64,000 bases of DNA, from NCBI RefSeq assembly GCF_000155975.1, contig NZ_GG730299.1, positions 2,167,813-2,231,812 on the forward strand, given 5' to 3'. Shown one piece after another: positions 53,091 through 62,669 of the stretch; position 1 is the stretch's first letter; every line of letters begins with the position of its first letter. Source of the DNA: Citrobacter youngae ATCC 29220 (GTDB lineage Bacteria; Pseudomonadota; Gammaproteobacteria; Enterobacterales; Enterobacteriaceae). The notes below the pieces were generated by a model. It was not told where the DNA came from. It did no database searches and worked only from the letters and a program-made list of their open reading frames with translations. The translations under genes were made by a program, and so were the position numbers.

Positions 53091-53256
53091 TGGCACAAAA
53101 CAACAACTATTTTACATTTTGCCAGCCTGTCAGGCTGCTTTCTGGCCCGTTTCAATGATATACTGCGTATCACTAATTCAAAAATAGTTGATAAATGCAA
53201 CATTCCCTTGAATTGAAACGCTTTCCTTCGTAATTCGCAACTGGAACACGCAAGCT

Positions 53257-54222
53257 ATGAGTAAACCCATTGTGATGGAACGCGGTGTTAAATACCGCGA
53301 TGCCGATAAGATGGCTCTTATCCCGGTAAAAAATGTGGCAACAGAGCGTGAAGCCCTGCTGCGTAAACCGGAATGGATGAAAATAAAACTGCCAGCGGAC
53401 TCCACTCGCATCCAGGGCATCAAAGCGGCAATGCGCAAAAATGGGCTGCACTCTGTCTGCGAAGAAGCATCCTGCCCTAACCTGGCTGAATGTTTCAACC
53501 ATGGAACGGCAACCTTTATGATCCTCGGCGCAATCTGTACGCGCCGTTGCCCATTCTGTGACGTTGCCCATGGCCGTCCGGTTGCGCCTGATGCCAACGA
53601 GCCGTTGAAACTGGCTCAGACGATTGCGGACATGGCGCTGCGCTATGTCGTGATTACTTCCGTTGACCGTGACGATCTGCGTGACGGCGGCGCACAGCAC
53701 TTTGCCGACTGCATCACCGCTATCCGCGAGAAAAGCCCGTCGATTAAAATCGAAACGCTGGTGCCTGACTTCCGTGGTCGTATGGACCGCGCGTTAGATA
53801 TCCTCACGGCTACGCCACCGGACGTATTTAACCACAACCTCGAAAACGTACCGCGTATTTACCGCAATGTACGTCCGGGAGCTGACTACAACTGGTCCCT
53901 GAAGCTTCTGGAACGCTTCAAGGAAGCGCACCCGGAGATCCCGACTAAATCGGGTCTGATGGTCGGGCTGGGTGAAACCAATGCCGAAATCATTGAAGTC
54001 ATGCGCGATCTGCGCAGCCATGGCGTGACCATGCTGACGCTGGGCCAGTACTTGCAGCCAAGCCGTCATCACCTGCCGGTGCAACGCTATGTCAGCCCGG
54101 ATGAGTTCGATGAGATGAAAGCCGAAGCGATGGCGATGGGCTTTACCCATGCAGCTTGCGGCCCATTCGTTCGTTCTTCATACCACGCTGACATGCAGGC
54201 CAAAGGGCTGGAAGTGAAGTAA
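53257..54222 (+). CDS. lipA: Lipoyl synthase
   Basis: 321 aa, E. coli length. Auxiliary 4Fe-4S cluster cysteines lie in [12 protein letters not shown], the radical-SAM motif is CTRRCPFC, and the C-terminal SSYHAD contributes the cluster-ligating Ser. It inserts two sulfurs into octanoyl groups made by LipB, destroying its auxiliary cluster each turnover. A clear terminator follows. Confidence 0.98.
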   Translation: MSKPIVMERGVKYRDADKMALIPVKNVATEREALLRKPEWMKIKLPADSTRIQGIKAAMRKNGLHSVCEEASCPNLAECFNHGTATFMILGAICTRRCPFCDVAHGRPVAPDANEPLKLAQTIADMALRYVVITSVDRDDLRDGGAQHFADCITAIREKSPSIKIETLVPDFRGRMDRALDILTATPPDVFNHNLENVPRIYRNVRPGADYNWSLKLLERFKEAHPEIPTKSGLMVGLGETNAEIIEVMRDLRSHGVTMLTLGQYLQPSRHHLPVQRYVSPDEFDEMKAEAMAMGFTHAACGPFVRSSYHADMQAKGLEVK

Positions 54223-54252
54223 TCGTGTAATACTAACTTACATATCAGCAAT

Positions 54253-54281
54253 AAAAAAACCGGCGAATTGCCGGTTTTTTT
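54253..54281 (+). terminator. Intrinsic terminator of lipA
   Basis: An A-run, the stem ACCGGC/GCCGGT with loop GAATT, and seven T residues. Confidence 0.9.
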
Positions 54282-54319
54282 CATGCAGAGCAGGCAGTAA
54301 GAGCATCATGCTCCTGACA

Positions 54320-54523
54320 TTACTCTTTATGAGAGAGTTTCTCAGCCTGAACGCTGCCATCAGCCTCTTTGTTGGCATCAGCATTATCGTCGTTCATCGC
54401 TTTCTTGAAGCCCTTGATTGCCGTTCCCAGGTCTCCACCCAGTGTACGTAACTTCTTGGTACCAAACAGCAGAACGACCAGTGCGGCAACCACCAGCAGT
54501 TTGGTAATACTAATCTCACCCAT
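54320..54523 (-). CDS. tatE: TatE, Sec-independent translocase TatA-like subunit
   Basis: 67 aa, E. coli length. N-terminal membrane helix ([20 protein letters not shown]), hinge with FGTKKL, amphipathic helix [19 protein letters not shown] and a short acidic/polar tail. A paralogue of TatA, partly able to replace it in twin-arginine export. Monocistronic, convergent with lipA. Confidence 0.96.
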   Translation of the reverse strand: MGEISITKLLVVAALVVLLFGTKKLRTLGGDLGTAIKGFKKAMNDDNADANKEADGSVQAEKLSHKE

Positions 54524-54651
54524 AGATACCTTCTTGACTTAAACCAGGCTACATAATGCGCCATATTAACCTGAGAATATTAACGGCCTTTCGACGCGCG
54601 CACACAATAGCAATCTGTAACAAGGTGAATCAAGTCTTGTTTAAAAAAACG

Positions 54652-55440
54652 TCATAATAATTGCGGTGGCGCAAAGCGTCGGTTAATTAACACCGGAAGT
54701 TGCGCCCTGACCTGCTTCACCCGCTCTGCCGAAACCTCGGCCATAATCAGCGCAGGCGTCTCTGCCGCTGCGGCAATGGTCACACCAAATGGATCGATAA
54801 CCCGGCTTTGACCAATGTTCTTATTACCGCATTCTCCGGCCGCAATAACATAGCAAGTGGCATCAAGGGCTCTTGCCGCCAGCAACGTAGCCCAGTGATG
54901 CTCCTTTAGCGCTCCCCGTACCCAGGCGGCAGGCAAAGCGAGGATATCTGCCCCCTGCAGAGCGTGCGCTAACGCCAGCTCAGGGAAGCGTAGATCATAG
55001 CAGGTCATCAACCCTACTTTTAATCCATCTACCTCCAGCAGCGGCGCTATGGCGTCTCCTGCATCGACATTACGCGACTCCTGGATCGCAAACGCGTCGT
55101 AAAGATGCAGTTTAGCATAATGGGCAACCACCCGACCGCCCCGCAGCGCCACCAGCATGTTAAATGCCCGGCCAGGCACAGAAGGAACATGAATCGTCAG
55201 GATTGTCGTCATCGCATTTTGCGCGCTTTCTCGCAGCAAACGCGTCAGAAACCCACCCTCCAGCAGTTGCGCTGACTTCACTGACAGGTCAGGGTCAATA
55301 TCATTACGGGCAAGTAGCGCCTCCGGTAGTACCAACAGCGATACCCCCTCACCTGCGGCCTGAGACATCAATAAGGCGCAGGTTTCCGCATTTTTTTCCC
55401 ACGAAGGCCCCACGGCAAACTGCCCTGCTGCAACGAACAT
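54652..55440 (-). CDS. ybeM: YbeM, deaminated-glutathione amidase (nitrilase family)
   Basis: 262 aa from the ATG of [19 protein letters not shown]; a 12-codon extension upstream is not family sequence. The nitrilase triad is visible: Glu in LLVLPEALL, Lys in [11 protein letters not shown] and Cys in [12 protein letters not shown]. The Nit1-like enzyme repairs deaminated glutathione, a transaminase side product. The copy here is intact; E. coli K-12 carries a degraded version. Convergent with tatE. Confidence 0.92.
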   Translation of the reverse strand: MFVAAGQFAVGPSWEKNAETCALLMSQAAGEGVSLLVLPEALLARNDIDPDLSVKSAQLLEGGFLTRLLRESAQNAMTTILTIHVPSVPGRAFNMLVALRGGRVVAHYAKLHLYDAFAIQESRNVDAGDAIAPLLEVDGLKVGLMTCYDLRFPELALAHALQGADILALPAAWVRGALKEHHWATLLAARALDATCYVIAAGECGNKNIGQSRVIDPFGVTIAAAAETPALIMAEVSAERVKQVRAQLPVLINRRFAPPQLL

Positions 55441-55530
55441 ATTCCCTCCAGAAACGTTTGTCAGGCTCGCCAACAACGATTATTCAGCGTTACACTCATC
55501 CTATATACAATCAAATAGCAGGATTATGCA

Positions 55531-55914
55531 GTGTTACAACTTCTTTTAGCGGTTTTTATCGGTGGTGGTACGGGTAGCGTAGCGAGATGGATGTTGAGCA
55601 TGCGCTTCAACCCGCTGCATCAGGCTATTCCATTTGGTACGCTGGCGGCAAACCTACTTGGCGCGTTTATCATTGGTATGGGATTGGCGTGGTTTAATCG
55701 CATGACAAACATCGATCCAATGTGGAAGGTGCTGATTACTACCGGTTTTTGCGGGGGGCTGACAACGTTCTCCACCTTTTCAGCAGAGGTGGTGTTTTTA
55801 CTCCAGGAGGGTCGTCTGGGTTGGGCAATGGTGAATGTGCTGGTGAATTTGCTGGGATCATTTGCAATGACCGCGCTGGCATTCTGGCTGGTGTCAGCCT
55901 CTTCTGCGCACTAA
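55531..55914 (+). CDS. crcB: CrcB (FluC), fluoride channel
   Basis: 127 aa from a GTG at 55531 after AGGATT. Four membrane helices; N-terminal [10 protein letters not shown], the central Na+-site segment [13 protein letters not shown] with the Phe box, and a C-terminal helix. It exports F- as a dual-topology dimer. No fluoride riboswitch is apparent in the 90 bp upstream. It shares a bidirectional terminator with cspE. Confidence 0.96.
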   Translation: MLQLLLAVFIGGGTGSVARWMLSMRFNPLHQAIPFGTLAANLLGAFIIGMGLAWFNRMTNIDPMWKVLITTGFCGGLTTFSTFSAEVVFLLQEGRLGWAMVNVLVNLLGSFAMTALAFWLVSASSAH

Positions 55915-55919
55915 ACGAA

Positions 55920-55946
55920 AAAAAACCCGCAATTAAGCGGGTTTTG
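55920..55946. terminator. Bidirectional terminator between crcB and cspE
   Basis: An A-run, the stem AAAACCCGC/GCGGGTTTT with loop AATTA, and T residues. It serves crcB on plus and cspE on minus. Confidence 0.85.
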
Positions 55947-55965
55947 AATGCTTGCTGTCGTATGC

Positions 55966-56175
55966 TTACAGAGCGATTACGTTTGCAGCAGAAGGGCCTT
56001 TGGCACCGTTAGTGATTTCGAACTCTACGCGCTGACCTTCAGCCAGAGTTTTAAAACCATTGGTCTGGATTGCAGAGAAGTGTACGAACACATCTTTGCT
56101 GCCATCTTCCGGAGTAATGAAACCGAATCCTTTGGACTCATTAAACCACTTAACGTTACCTTTAATCTTAGACAT
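55966..56175 (-). CDS. cspE: CspE, cold-shock-family RNA chaperone
   Basis: 69 aa from the ATG of [19 protein letters not shown]; the longer frame covers the mRNA leader. Single OB-fold cold-shock domain with RNP1 KGFGFI and RNP2 VFVHF. Constitutive homologue of CspA that melts RNA structure and acts as antiterminator. The 188-bp gap up to pagP holds its leader and promoter; no other gene is seen there. Confidence 0.97.
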
Positions 56176-56363
56176 CAAAATTACCTTTACATGAAAAATA
56201 GACACAAATGCTGTGTCGGGTATCAGTACAACAATTGTGGTGCGCTTTGTCCAGTCGAACTTTATCAAAAAGTGATAAATGTCGCGTTATTTTTCAGCTA
56301 CACCCATCATCCATATGATTTTTAATAATTTTTTAATACACGACAGCCAATACAGGTAGTCCG

Positions 56364-56927
56364 TTAAAACTGGAAGCGTAACCACGCAAAGTAGACGTTG
56401 CCGTTGTTATAGGTTCCTGGAATGTAGGTCATCTGGAACGTTGCCGGACCATAACCGATTGACGCCAGCGGTAGCAGCACCGGCACCGGAATGTAGTTCC
56501 AGTTATCGCGCGCGGTAAAGCCAGCGGTGAAGCCAAGACCGGTACGGAAATTTTCATCAGCCAGCGGACGCCAGGTCTTCTCCCAGCCATAGCCGCCAAT
56601 CGGTTCCCATTTATTGAAGGAATCCTTAAAGGCCATAATATAAAGCCCGTGCCAGTTACCTTTGTCATCCCAACGAGATTGTCCAAATCCCGCCCCCCAG
56701 GGGCGTTCGTTGTAACGATCCGTTTTTTCTTTATCGTAGGCAAAACGCGCATGCCAGGTAATAACCGGTACATACAGATCGTAATGTTCCGGCTGCCGCC
56801 AGGTTTCGCTGACATTATCTTTAAAAGTAGCAAACCAGCCTTTATCTTCAGCAGCCCCCTGGGGAATAAAAGCTAACTGAATAAAAAGAAATGAGAAAAT
56901 GAGAAAATATCGTTTAGCGACAATCAC
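56364..56927 (-). CDS. pagP: PagP, lipid A palmitoyltransferase
   Basis: 187 aa. Signal peptide of about 26 residues ends QGAA before EDKGW. An N-terminal amphipathic helix precedes an eight-stranded barrel ending in WLRFQF. Catalytic residues are the His in QPEHYDLY and the Asp-Ser pair in FKDSFNKW. It moves palmitate from phospholipid to lipid A at the outer leaflet, usually under PhoPQ control. The signal-peptide region is diverged from E. coli while the barrel is well kept. Confidence 0.96.
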   Translation of the reverse strand: MIVAKRYFLIFSFLFIQLAFIPQGAAEDKGWFATFKDNVSETWRQPEHYDLYVPVITWHARFAYDKEKTDRYNERPWGAGFGQSRWDDKGNWHGLYIMAFKDSFNKWEPIGGYGWEKTWRPLADENFRTGLGFTAGFTARDNWNYIPVPVLLPLASIGYGPATFQMTYIPGTYNNGNVYFAWLRFQF

Positions 56928-56958
56928 AACTTAATTACCGTCCTAGGATTTATTAGCA

Positions 56959-56987
56959 ATTGTAGCAAACTCAACCTTAATGTTAAC
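56959..56987 (-). promoter_or_regulatory. Possible pagP promoter with a weak PhoP-like direct repeat
   Basis: On the minus strand, AGTTAA and GGTTGA (56971-56988) lie ahead of a TGCTACAAT extended -10 (56959-56967), about 35 bp upstream of the pagP ATG. The repeat period is 12 rather than the 11 bp of good PhoP boxes, so the assignment is weak. Confidence 0.35.
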
Positions 56988-57282
56988 TTAACAAAAATGC
57001 GCAAATAAAAAATCAGAATATTCCCCAGGCATGACTTATAAGATTATTCTCCCCCCTCGATTTACCGGGCGTTATCACAGCAACTATTTTCTCTTTTTAC
57101 GCTTTATTGCGATTAACTTGCTCTTTTCAAACACAACGCCCATAAAATCCAACAACAAATTAACACTCAAACATCAAAATATACACAACAGCTGTGTACT
57201 TCATCGTTTGGGACGGTGACTTTCTTTTTTTATCCACAGTGTTGAAAAAACGGCTTTGCCATCGGTTGAATCCGTATTTTTA

Positions 57283-57296
57283 TTGATTTTAATCAG
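57283..57296 (+). promoter_or_regulatory. FNR box upstream of dcuC
   Basis: TTGATTTTAATCAG matches TTGAT-N4-ATCAA at nine of ten core bases, about 100 bp before the dcuC start. At -41.5 it would place the start of transcription near 57331. The rest of the gap 56989-57389 is AT-rich, with no gene seen. Confidence 0.8.
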
Positions 57297-57389
57297 CAAG
57301 GGGGAGTGGTTTATTAGGCACATTCTCTCACCAGTTTTTACTTTTTTTAATTTTTTTACTTTCTGGGTAACAATGCGACAGGGGAAACA

Positions 57390-58775
57390 ATGTTGACATT
57401 TATTGAACTCCTTATTGGGGTTGTGGTTATTGTGGGTGTGGCGCGCTACATCATTAAAGGTTATTCCGCCACCGGCGTGCTGTTTGTCGGCGGTCTCATT
57501 TTGCTGATTATCAGCGCGGTGATGGGACATAAAGTTCTGCCATCCAGTGCGGCAACAACGGGCTACACGGCTACAGACATCGTTGAATATATTAAAATTT
57601 TGCTGATGAGTCGTGGCGGCGATCTCGGCATGATGATTATGATGCTGTGTGGTTTTGCCGCCTATATGACCCATATTGGCGCGAACGATATGGTCGTTAA
57701 GCTGGCCTCTAAGCCGTTGCAGTACATCAATTCACCTTATCTGTTGATGATTGCCGCCTATTTTGTCGCCTGTCTGATGTCCCTGGCCGTCTCGTCAGCT
57801 ACCGGCCTGGGCGTATTGCTGATGGCAACGCTGTTCCCGGTCATGGTAAACGTTGGGATAAGCCGTGGCGCCGCGGCAGCCATTTGCGCCTCCCCAGCCG
57901 CAATTATTCTCTCTCCAACATCCGGGGATGTAGTGCTGGCTGCGAAAGCCGCGGAAATGCCGCTCATCGATTTCGCGTTTAAAACCACGTTGCCGATTTC
58001 CATTGCCGCCATCATTGCTATGGCGATTGCCCACTTTTTCTGGCAGCGCTACCTGGATAAAAAAGAGAACATTTCTCACGAAATGTTAGACGTGGCAGAA
58101 ATTACCACGACCGCGCCGTCGTTTTACGCCATCCTGCCGTTTACCCCGATCGTTGGCGTCCTGATTTTTGATGGTAAATGGGGTCCACAGCTGCACATCA
58201 TTACGATTCTGGTGCTGTGCATGCTCATCGCTGCCGTTCTGGAATTTGTTCGCGGATTCAACACCCAGAAGATGTTTTCAGGTCTGGAGGTCGCTTACCG
58301 GGGCATGGCGGACGCCTTTGCTAACGTAGTGATGCTGCTCGTCGCGGCAGGTGTTTTTGCCCAGGGCTTGAGCACTATCGGCTTTATTCAGAGCCTGATT
58401 TCTATCGCCACCTCGTTTGGCTCAGCGAGTATTATTCTGATGCTGGTGCTGGTGATCCTGACCATGCTGGCGGCAATGACCACCGGCTCCGGTAACGCAC
58501 CGTTTTATGCTTTCGTTGAGATGATCCCGAAACTGGCACATTCTTCCGGGATTAACCCTGCCTACCTCTCAATTCCCATGCTGCAGGCCTCAAACCTCGG
58601 ACGTACCATCTCCCCGGTCTCCGGCGTCGTTGTGGCTGTGGCGGGCATGGCGAAGATTTCTCCGTTCGAAGTCGTGAAACGTACTTCCGTTCCGGTGATG
58701 GTCGGACTGCTGGTGGTGATTATCGCCACCGAAGTGATGGTACCGGGCTCTTCTTCAGCCGTTGTTGGCAACTGA
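57390..58775 (+). CDS. dcuC: DcuC, anaerobic C4-dicarboxylate transporter
   Basis: 461 aa, E. coli length. Ten to twelve membrane helices; family segments include GANDMVVKLASKPLQYI, ASPAAIILSPTSGDVVLAAK and TGSGNAPFYAF. It exports succinate, with fumarate/succinate exchange, in anaerobic growth. This suits citrate fermentation, where citrate lyase and fumarate reduction yield succinate. ATG 57390 follows GACAGGGGAAAC. A BIME separates it from converging dpiA. Confidence 0.97.
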   Translation: MLTFIELLIGVVVIVGVARYIIKGYSATGVLFVGGLILLIISAVMGHKVLPSSAATTGYTATDIVEYIKILLMSRGGDLGMMIMMLCGFAAYMTHIGANDMVVKLASKPLQYINSPYLLMIAAYFVACLMSLAVSSATGLGVLLMATLFPVMVNVGISRGAAAAICASPAAIILSPTSGDVVLAAKAAEMPLIDFAFKTTLPISIAAIIAMAIAHFFWQRYLDKKENISHEMLDVAEITTTAPSFYAILPFTPIVGVLIFDGKWGPQLHIITILVLCMLIAAVLEFVRGFNTQKMFSGLEVAYRGMADAFANVVMLLVAAGVFAQGLSTIGFIQSLISIATSFGSASIILMLVLVILTMLAAMTTGSGNAPFYAFVEMIPKLAHSSGINPAYLSIPMLQASNLGRTISPVSGVVVAVAGMAKISPFEVVKRTSVPVMVGLLVVIIATEVMVPGSSSAVVGN

Positions 58776-58787
58776 TACTCAGTGAAA

Positions 58788-58877
58788 TGTAGGCCGGATA
58801 AGGCATTTACGCCACATCCGGCATTTAAACCGCACCGTTGCCGGATGTCGATGCTAAAGCATCTTATCCGGCCTACG
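58788..58877. repeat. BIME between dcuC and dpiA
   Basis: REP units TGTAGGCCGGATAAGGC...GCCACATCCGGCA and TTGCCGGATGTCGATGC...GCATCTTATCCGGCCTAC. Confidence 0.88.
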
Positions 58878-58891
58878 TCAGAAATCAGCAT

Positions 58892-59572
58892 TTAGCCGCC
58901 GTGATAAATACGCTGCGGCCTGCCTACTTTCCCGTGAATAATCTCCGCAATAATCAAATGACGGCTGGCGCAGTACTCCAGATAACGTCTGGAGGTCGTT
59001 CGACTGATGGTGAGCGCCTGGGCGATCGTTTCCGCAGTATGATGTACCGTCGGATCGGCAAATAGCTTCAGCACCGCATTCAGCGTTAACGCATCAATCC
59101 CGGTCGGCAAATCGCCTTTCGGCTCGCCGCGCGCGTAGGCATTAAACATTTCATCAATCTGCTTTTGACTGGCGCTATCATTGCCTGCCAGCATGCGTCT
59201 GCGCTGTTGATACCGCGTAAGCGTCTGCCCCAGTCGCTCGTAGGCGATAGGCTTAACCAGATAATCAAACGCACCGCTGCGCACGGCCTCAGAGACCGTC
59301 TCCATATCGCTGGCCGCCGTGGTAAATACCACCCCGCCCGGATAGCGCGCCTGGGTCAGTTCATGCAGCAACGTAATCCCCTTACCGTCCGGTAAGTAGT
59401 TATCAAGAAGGATCAAACCGGGCTTAAAACGCTCAATCATCATTCTTGCCTGCGCAAGATTACCCGCCAGCCATATCTGGCTGAAGCCGGGTATATGGCG
59501 GATATATTCAGCATGCATTTCCGCCAGTAGCGTTTCATCCTCAACGATCAGTAGCGTTAATGGTTCCGTCAT
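58892..59572 (-). CDS. dpiA: DpiA (CitB), response regulator for anaerobic citrate genes
   Basis: 226 aa, E. coli length. Receiver domain with LIVEDE, phosphoacceptor D57 in LILLDNYLPDGKG and Lys in YLVKPIAYERLG. C-terminal helix-turn-helix of the CitB/DcuR class (ETIAQALTISRTTSRRYLEY). Phosphorylated by DpiB, it activates citCDEF and itself; at high level it also binds AT-rich replication origins in E. coli. Its start lies 32 bases inside dpiB. Confidence 0.96.
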   Translation of the reverse strand: MTEPLTLLIVEDETLLAEMHAEYIRHIPGFSQIWLAGNLAQARMMIERFKPGLILLDNYLPDGKGITLLHELTQARYPGGVVFTTAASDMETVSEAVRSGAFDYLVKPIAYERLGQTLTRYQQRRRMLAGNDSASQKQIDEMFNAYARGEPKGDLPTGIDALTLNAVLKLFADPTVHHTAETIAQALTISRTTSRRYLEYCASRHLIIAEIIHGKVGRPQRIYHGG

Positions 59573-61202
59573 TGTTTTTTTTCACTTTCGGAAGAAATAA
59601 AGAAAATAAAGTACCGCAAGGGGAGTTATCTTCGAGCGTAATCACCCCGTCACAGCGCCTCACATAACTTGCAATCAGATACAAACCGATGCCATGTTCG
59701 CCTGGTTCATCGGTACGGGTACTCACACCCTGTTCAAATATTTTTTCACGCAATGCTTCCGGTACGCCGCATCCCTGATCGGCAACTTCGATAACCACGT
59801 CATCCCCTTCGTCGCTCAAATAGAGTTCGACGACGTTGTTGCCCTGCTGGGTGCGTAAACTCGCTTCAAATGCATTATCAAGCAGATTGCCAACAATTGC
59901 TGCAAACTCTGTGCTATCCAGCCCTTCGGGCAGCTGATGCAGCTGGCTGCCAGGAACAATGGTCATCGTAAGGCCCAGTTCCCGAGCACGTTGCACCTTG
60001 CCAAATAACAATCCCGCCACCTGACGATCGGCAAAGGCGCCGCGCAGGCTGTCAATCAGCTGCTGCTGCGCCTGTGACTCCCCCTGAACCATAGCCAGCA
60101 CCCGGTCATACTCTTTCATTTGCAACAGGCCATTGATGGTTGACATCCAGTTCAGGTGCTCATGACGCAGCGTTCTCAAGCTCTCAACATACTGTTTGAT
60201 TTGCGTTAATTGTGCATTAAGGGTAGCAATTTCATCCTTACTGCGAAAACTGATGATGGCCCCAAGCAGTTCTTCACCAGAGCGAATTGCCTCACGGTTG
60301 GCGATAACGCTCAACCCATTAAAATTAACCATCGCATCCTGGCGTTGTTCCGCAATCTGCTGGGTGAAAAAGTCCGCTGGCCGAACGACTTCATTAACCG
60401 GTTTTCCCAGCCACTTTCTTCCGGGCGATGACAAGCCCAGCATTTTCCTCGCACTGCGGTTTATCGCCGTGATATATCCGTCAGGATCAACGGCAATCAA
60501 CCCTTCATACACCGAGCTGAACAGCGCTTCCTGCTGACGCACCACCCGCGCGATTTGTTTAGGTTCCATCCCCAACATCTGCCGACGAATATGCGCGGCA
60601 AAAAACCAGGAGAGCAGCATCAGAACCAACAGCAGCAGGATAAATACCCCAGCCATTGGCAGTAAGAAATCCGATCGCCAGCTGTCAATTTTGCTGATCA
60701 GATAACCAATTGAGACCACGCCAATGATTTTGCCATCGTCATCAAAGATAGGCGTTTTGGCGCGCATCGCCATCCCGATAGATCCTTTACCGGTTATAAA
60801 GTAGCTCTCACCTTTTTCCAGCGCGCCGGGCTTGGTGAACTGCATCGGATAGCCAATCTTTTCCGGGTTCGGATGATAAAGACGGATAGAGTGGGTATCT
60901 CCAATCACCACATAATCGAAGTCAGTCCCGCTCTGTAATTTGTCGGCAATGGTCGCGAGGCGCTTGTAATCACGATGCTTCACCGCTGTGATGATGCTGT
61001 CGTTAGAGGCGATGATTTTGGCCTGGTTCATTGCCATATCACGGACGTGTGTCGTCAGATAATCTTCAAAACTGGCGGTAAAGTATTGTGCTAACGCGGC
61101 GATAATAAGAACAGAAACCACCAGAATGAGCAGAAAGATGCGTAACGGAAACGCCAGACTGCGAAAAAAAGGAAACCGCGTTTTATTTTTCTGTTCTGCC
61201 AT
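59541..61202 (-). CDS. dpiB: DpiB (CitA), citrate-sensing histidine kinase
   Basis: 553 aa. Membrane helix about 17-40, a periplasmic PAS-type citrate domain (about 45-180, with Arg/His/Lys-rich AVKHRDYKRLATI and SIRLYHPNPEKIGYP), second helix about 182-205, cytoplasmic PAS (about 220-330), H-box RTLRHEHLNWM, N-box IVGNLLDNAFEAS and G-box EHGIGLYLIASYV. Citrate-induced under anoxia. It is transcribed divergently from citC. Confidence 0.97.
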   Translation of the reverse strand: MAEQKNKTRFPFFRSLAFPLRIFLLILVVSVLIIAALAQYFTASFEDYLTTHVRDMAMNQAKIIASNDSIITAVKHRDYKRLATIADKLQSGTDFDYVVIGDTHSIRLYHPNPEKIGYPMQFTKPGALEKGESYFITGKGSIGMAMRAKTPIFDDDGKIIGVVSIGYLISKIDSWRSDFLLPMAGVFILLLLVLMLLSWFFAAHIRRQMLGMEPKQIARVVRQQEALFSSVYEGLIAVDPDGYITAINRSARKMLGLSSPGRKWLGKPVNEVVRPADFFTQQIAEQRQDAMVNFNGLSVIANREAIRSGEELLGAIISFRSKDEIATLNAQLTQIKQYVESLRTLRHEHLNWMSTINGLLQMKEYDRVLAMVQGESQAQQQLIDSLRGAFADRQVAGLLFGKVQRARELGLTMTIVPGSQLHQLPEGLDSTEFAAIVGNLLDNAFEASLRTQQGNNVVELYLSDEGDDVVIEVADQGCGVPEALREKIFEQGVSTRTDEPGEHGIGLYLIASYVRRCDGVITLEDNSPCGTLFSLFLPKVKKNNDGTINATDR

Positions 61203-61592
61203 GATTTTTCCTCACCGACGTTATCCGAAACTTATTTTCTATTGTAGTTGTAATAAAAATGTTTTATTTAAAAGTGACGGTATAAAACGGGATCGTTGCA
61301 GATTCCCCACCTTAAATCAATTAAACAAATTAAAACCACACGCTATTCCGGGGTTAAATTAATTAAAAAACTTAAAACCATAAAACACTTTAAAACCTTC
61401 TAACTTATTGTGAAATAAATCAAAAATTACCCCTCAAATACTCCTTACGATGTATACGGCAGGGAAAAAAAGAAATACTCCGTAATAAAAAAAACATTCC
61501 CTTCAATTGCAAACAAAACGTTATCAGGTTGCTAAGTAGAGCAACAAAAACAGAAACCCAGTAACAAATATAGCGTCGGGGCTCTATTCACT
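61203..61592. promoter_or_regulatory. dpiB-citC divergent control region
   Basis: A very AT-rich gap without a gene. Three copies of TTAAAACC lie on the plus strand at 61330, 61372 and 61390, spaced 42 and 18 bp apart, and are candidates for DpiA binding. A CRP-like site TGTGAAATAAATCAAA is at 61409-61424, with an intact left half. Promoter elements for citC are not clear. Confidence 0.55.
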
Positions 61593-62669
61593 ATGTTCGG
61601 TAATAATATATTCACGCAAGTCAAACGCTCAGAAAATAAAAAGATGGCGGCTATCGCGCAATTTCTGAAAGAGAACGATCTGAGCGTTGATACCACCGTC
61701 GAAGTATTTATCACCGTCACCCGTGACGATCGCCTGATTGCCTGTGGCGGTATCGCCGGAAATATCATTAAGTGCGTCGCGATTTGTGAGTCCGTGCGCG
61801 GTGAAGGCCTGGCGCTGACGCTGGCGACAGAACTCATCAACCTCGCCTATGAGCGCCACTGTACGCATCTCTTCATCTATACCAAAACCGAATACGAATC
61901 GCTGTTTAAACAGTGCGGCTTTTCCACGCTCACCAGCGTGCCCGGCATTATGGTGTTGATGGAAAACAGCACCACGCGGCTGAAACGCTACGCCGAATCG
62001 CTGGCGAAACAGCGCCATGAAGGAAAAAAAATTGGCTGTATCGTCATGAACGCCAACCCCTTCACCGACGGACATCGTTTTCTGATCCAACAGGCGGCCG
62101 CGCAATGTGACTGGCTGCATCTGTTTCTGGTGAAAGAAGATACCTCGCGTTTTCCGTATGAAGACCGCCTGGATCTGGTGCTCAAAGGAACAAAAGACAT
62201 TCCGCGTTTAACCGTGCATCGCGGTTCGGAATACATCATTTCCCGCGCCACGTTCCCGTGCTACTTCATCAAAGAGCAGAGCGTTATTAACCACTGCTAC
62301 ACCGAAATAGACCTGAAAATCTTCCGCCAGTACCTGGCCCCGGCTCTCGGCGTCACGCATCGCTTCGTGGGCACTGAGCCATATTGCACCGTCACCTCCC
62401 AGTACAACAACGACATGCGTTACTGGCTGGAGACCCCAACGCTTCCCGCCCCGCCGATTGAACTGGTGGAAATTGAGCGGCTGTGTTTCCGGGAGATGCC
62501 GATTTCCGCCTCCTGGGTACGCAAGCTGCTGGTTAAAAAAGATCTCACGGCTATCGCATCCCTGGTTCCTGACGCCACGCTGCACTATCTGCAAAGCATG
62601 GCTGAACGAGCCTCATCGGGTGCGGCAGTCCGCCAAAATACCCCCGCATTAGCAACAGGTGAAAAATGA
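61593..62669 (+). CDS. citC: CitC, [citrate (pro-3S)-lyase] ligase
   Basis: 358 aa. The N-terminal GNAT-like part (about 20-130: [20 protein letters not shown]) precedes a nucleotidyltransferase domain with [17 protein letters not shown] and [10 protein letters not shown]. It acetylates the thiol of the citrate lyase prosthetic group with acetate and ATP, switching the enzyme on. First gene of the citrate lyase operon; its stop overlaps citD by 4 bases. Confidence 0.96.
   Translation: MFGNNIFTQVKRSENKKMAAIAQFLKENDLSVDTTVEVFITVTRDDRLIACGGIAGNIIKCVAICESVRGEGLALTLATELINLAYERHCTHLFIYTKTEYESLFKQCGFSTLTSVPGIMVLMENSTTRLKRYAESLAKQRHEGKKIGCIVMNANPFTDGHRFLIQQAAAQCDWLHLFLVKEDTSRFPYEDRLDLVLKGTKDIPRLTVHRGSEYIISRATFPCYFIKEQSVINHCYTEIDLKIFRQYLAPALGVTHRFVGTEPYCTVTSQYNNDMRYWLETPTLPAPPIELVEIERLCFREMPISASWVRKLLVKKDLTAIASLVPDATLHYLQSMAERASSGAAVRQNTPALATGEK

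Noticed and set aside
55441-55530. Fluoride riboswitch before crcB
   Set aside because: The short leader has none of the expected pseudoknot sequence that I could recognise. crcB appears to have only a short untranslated leader.
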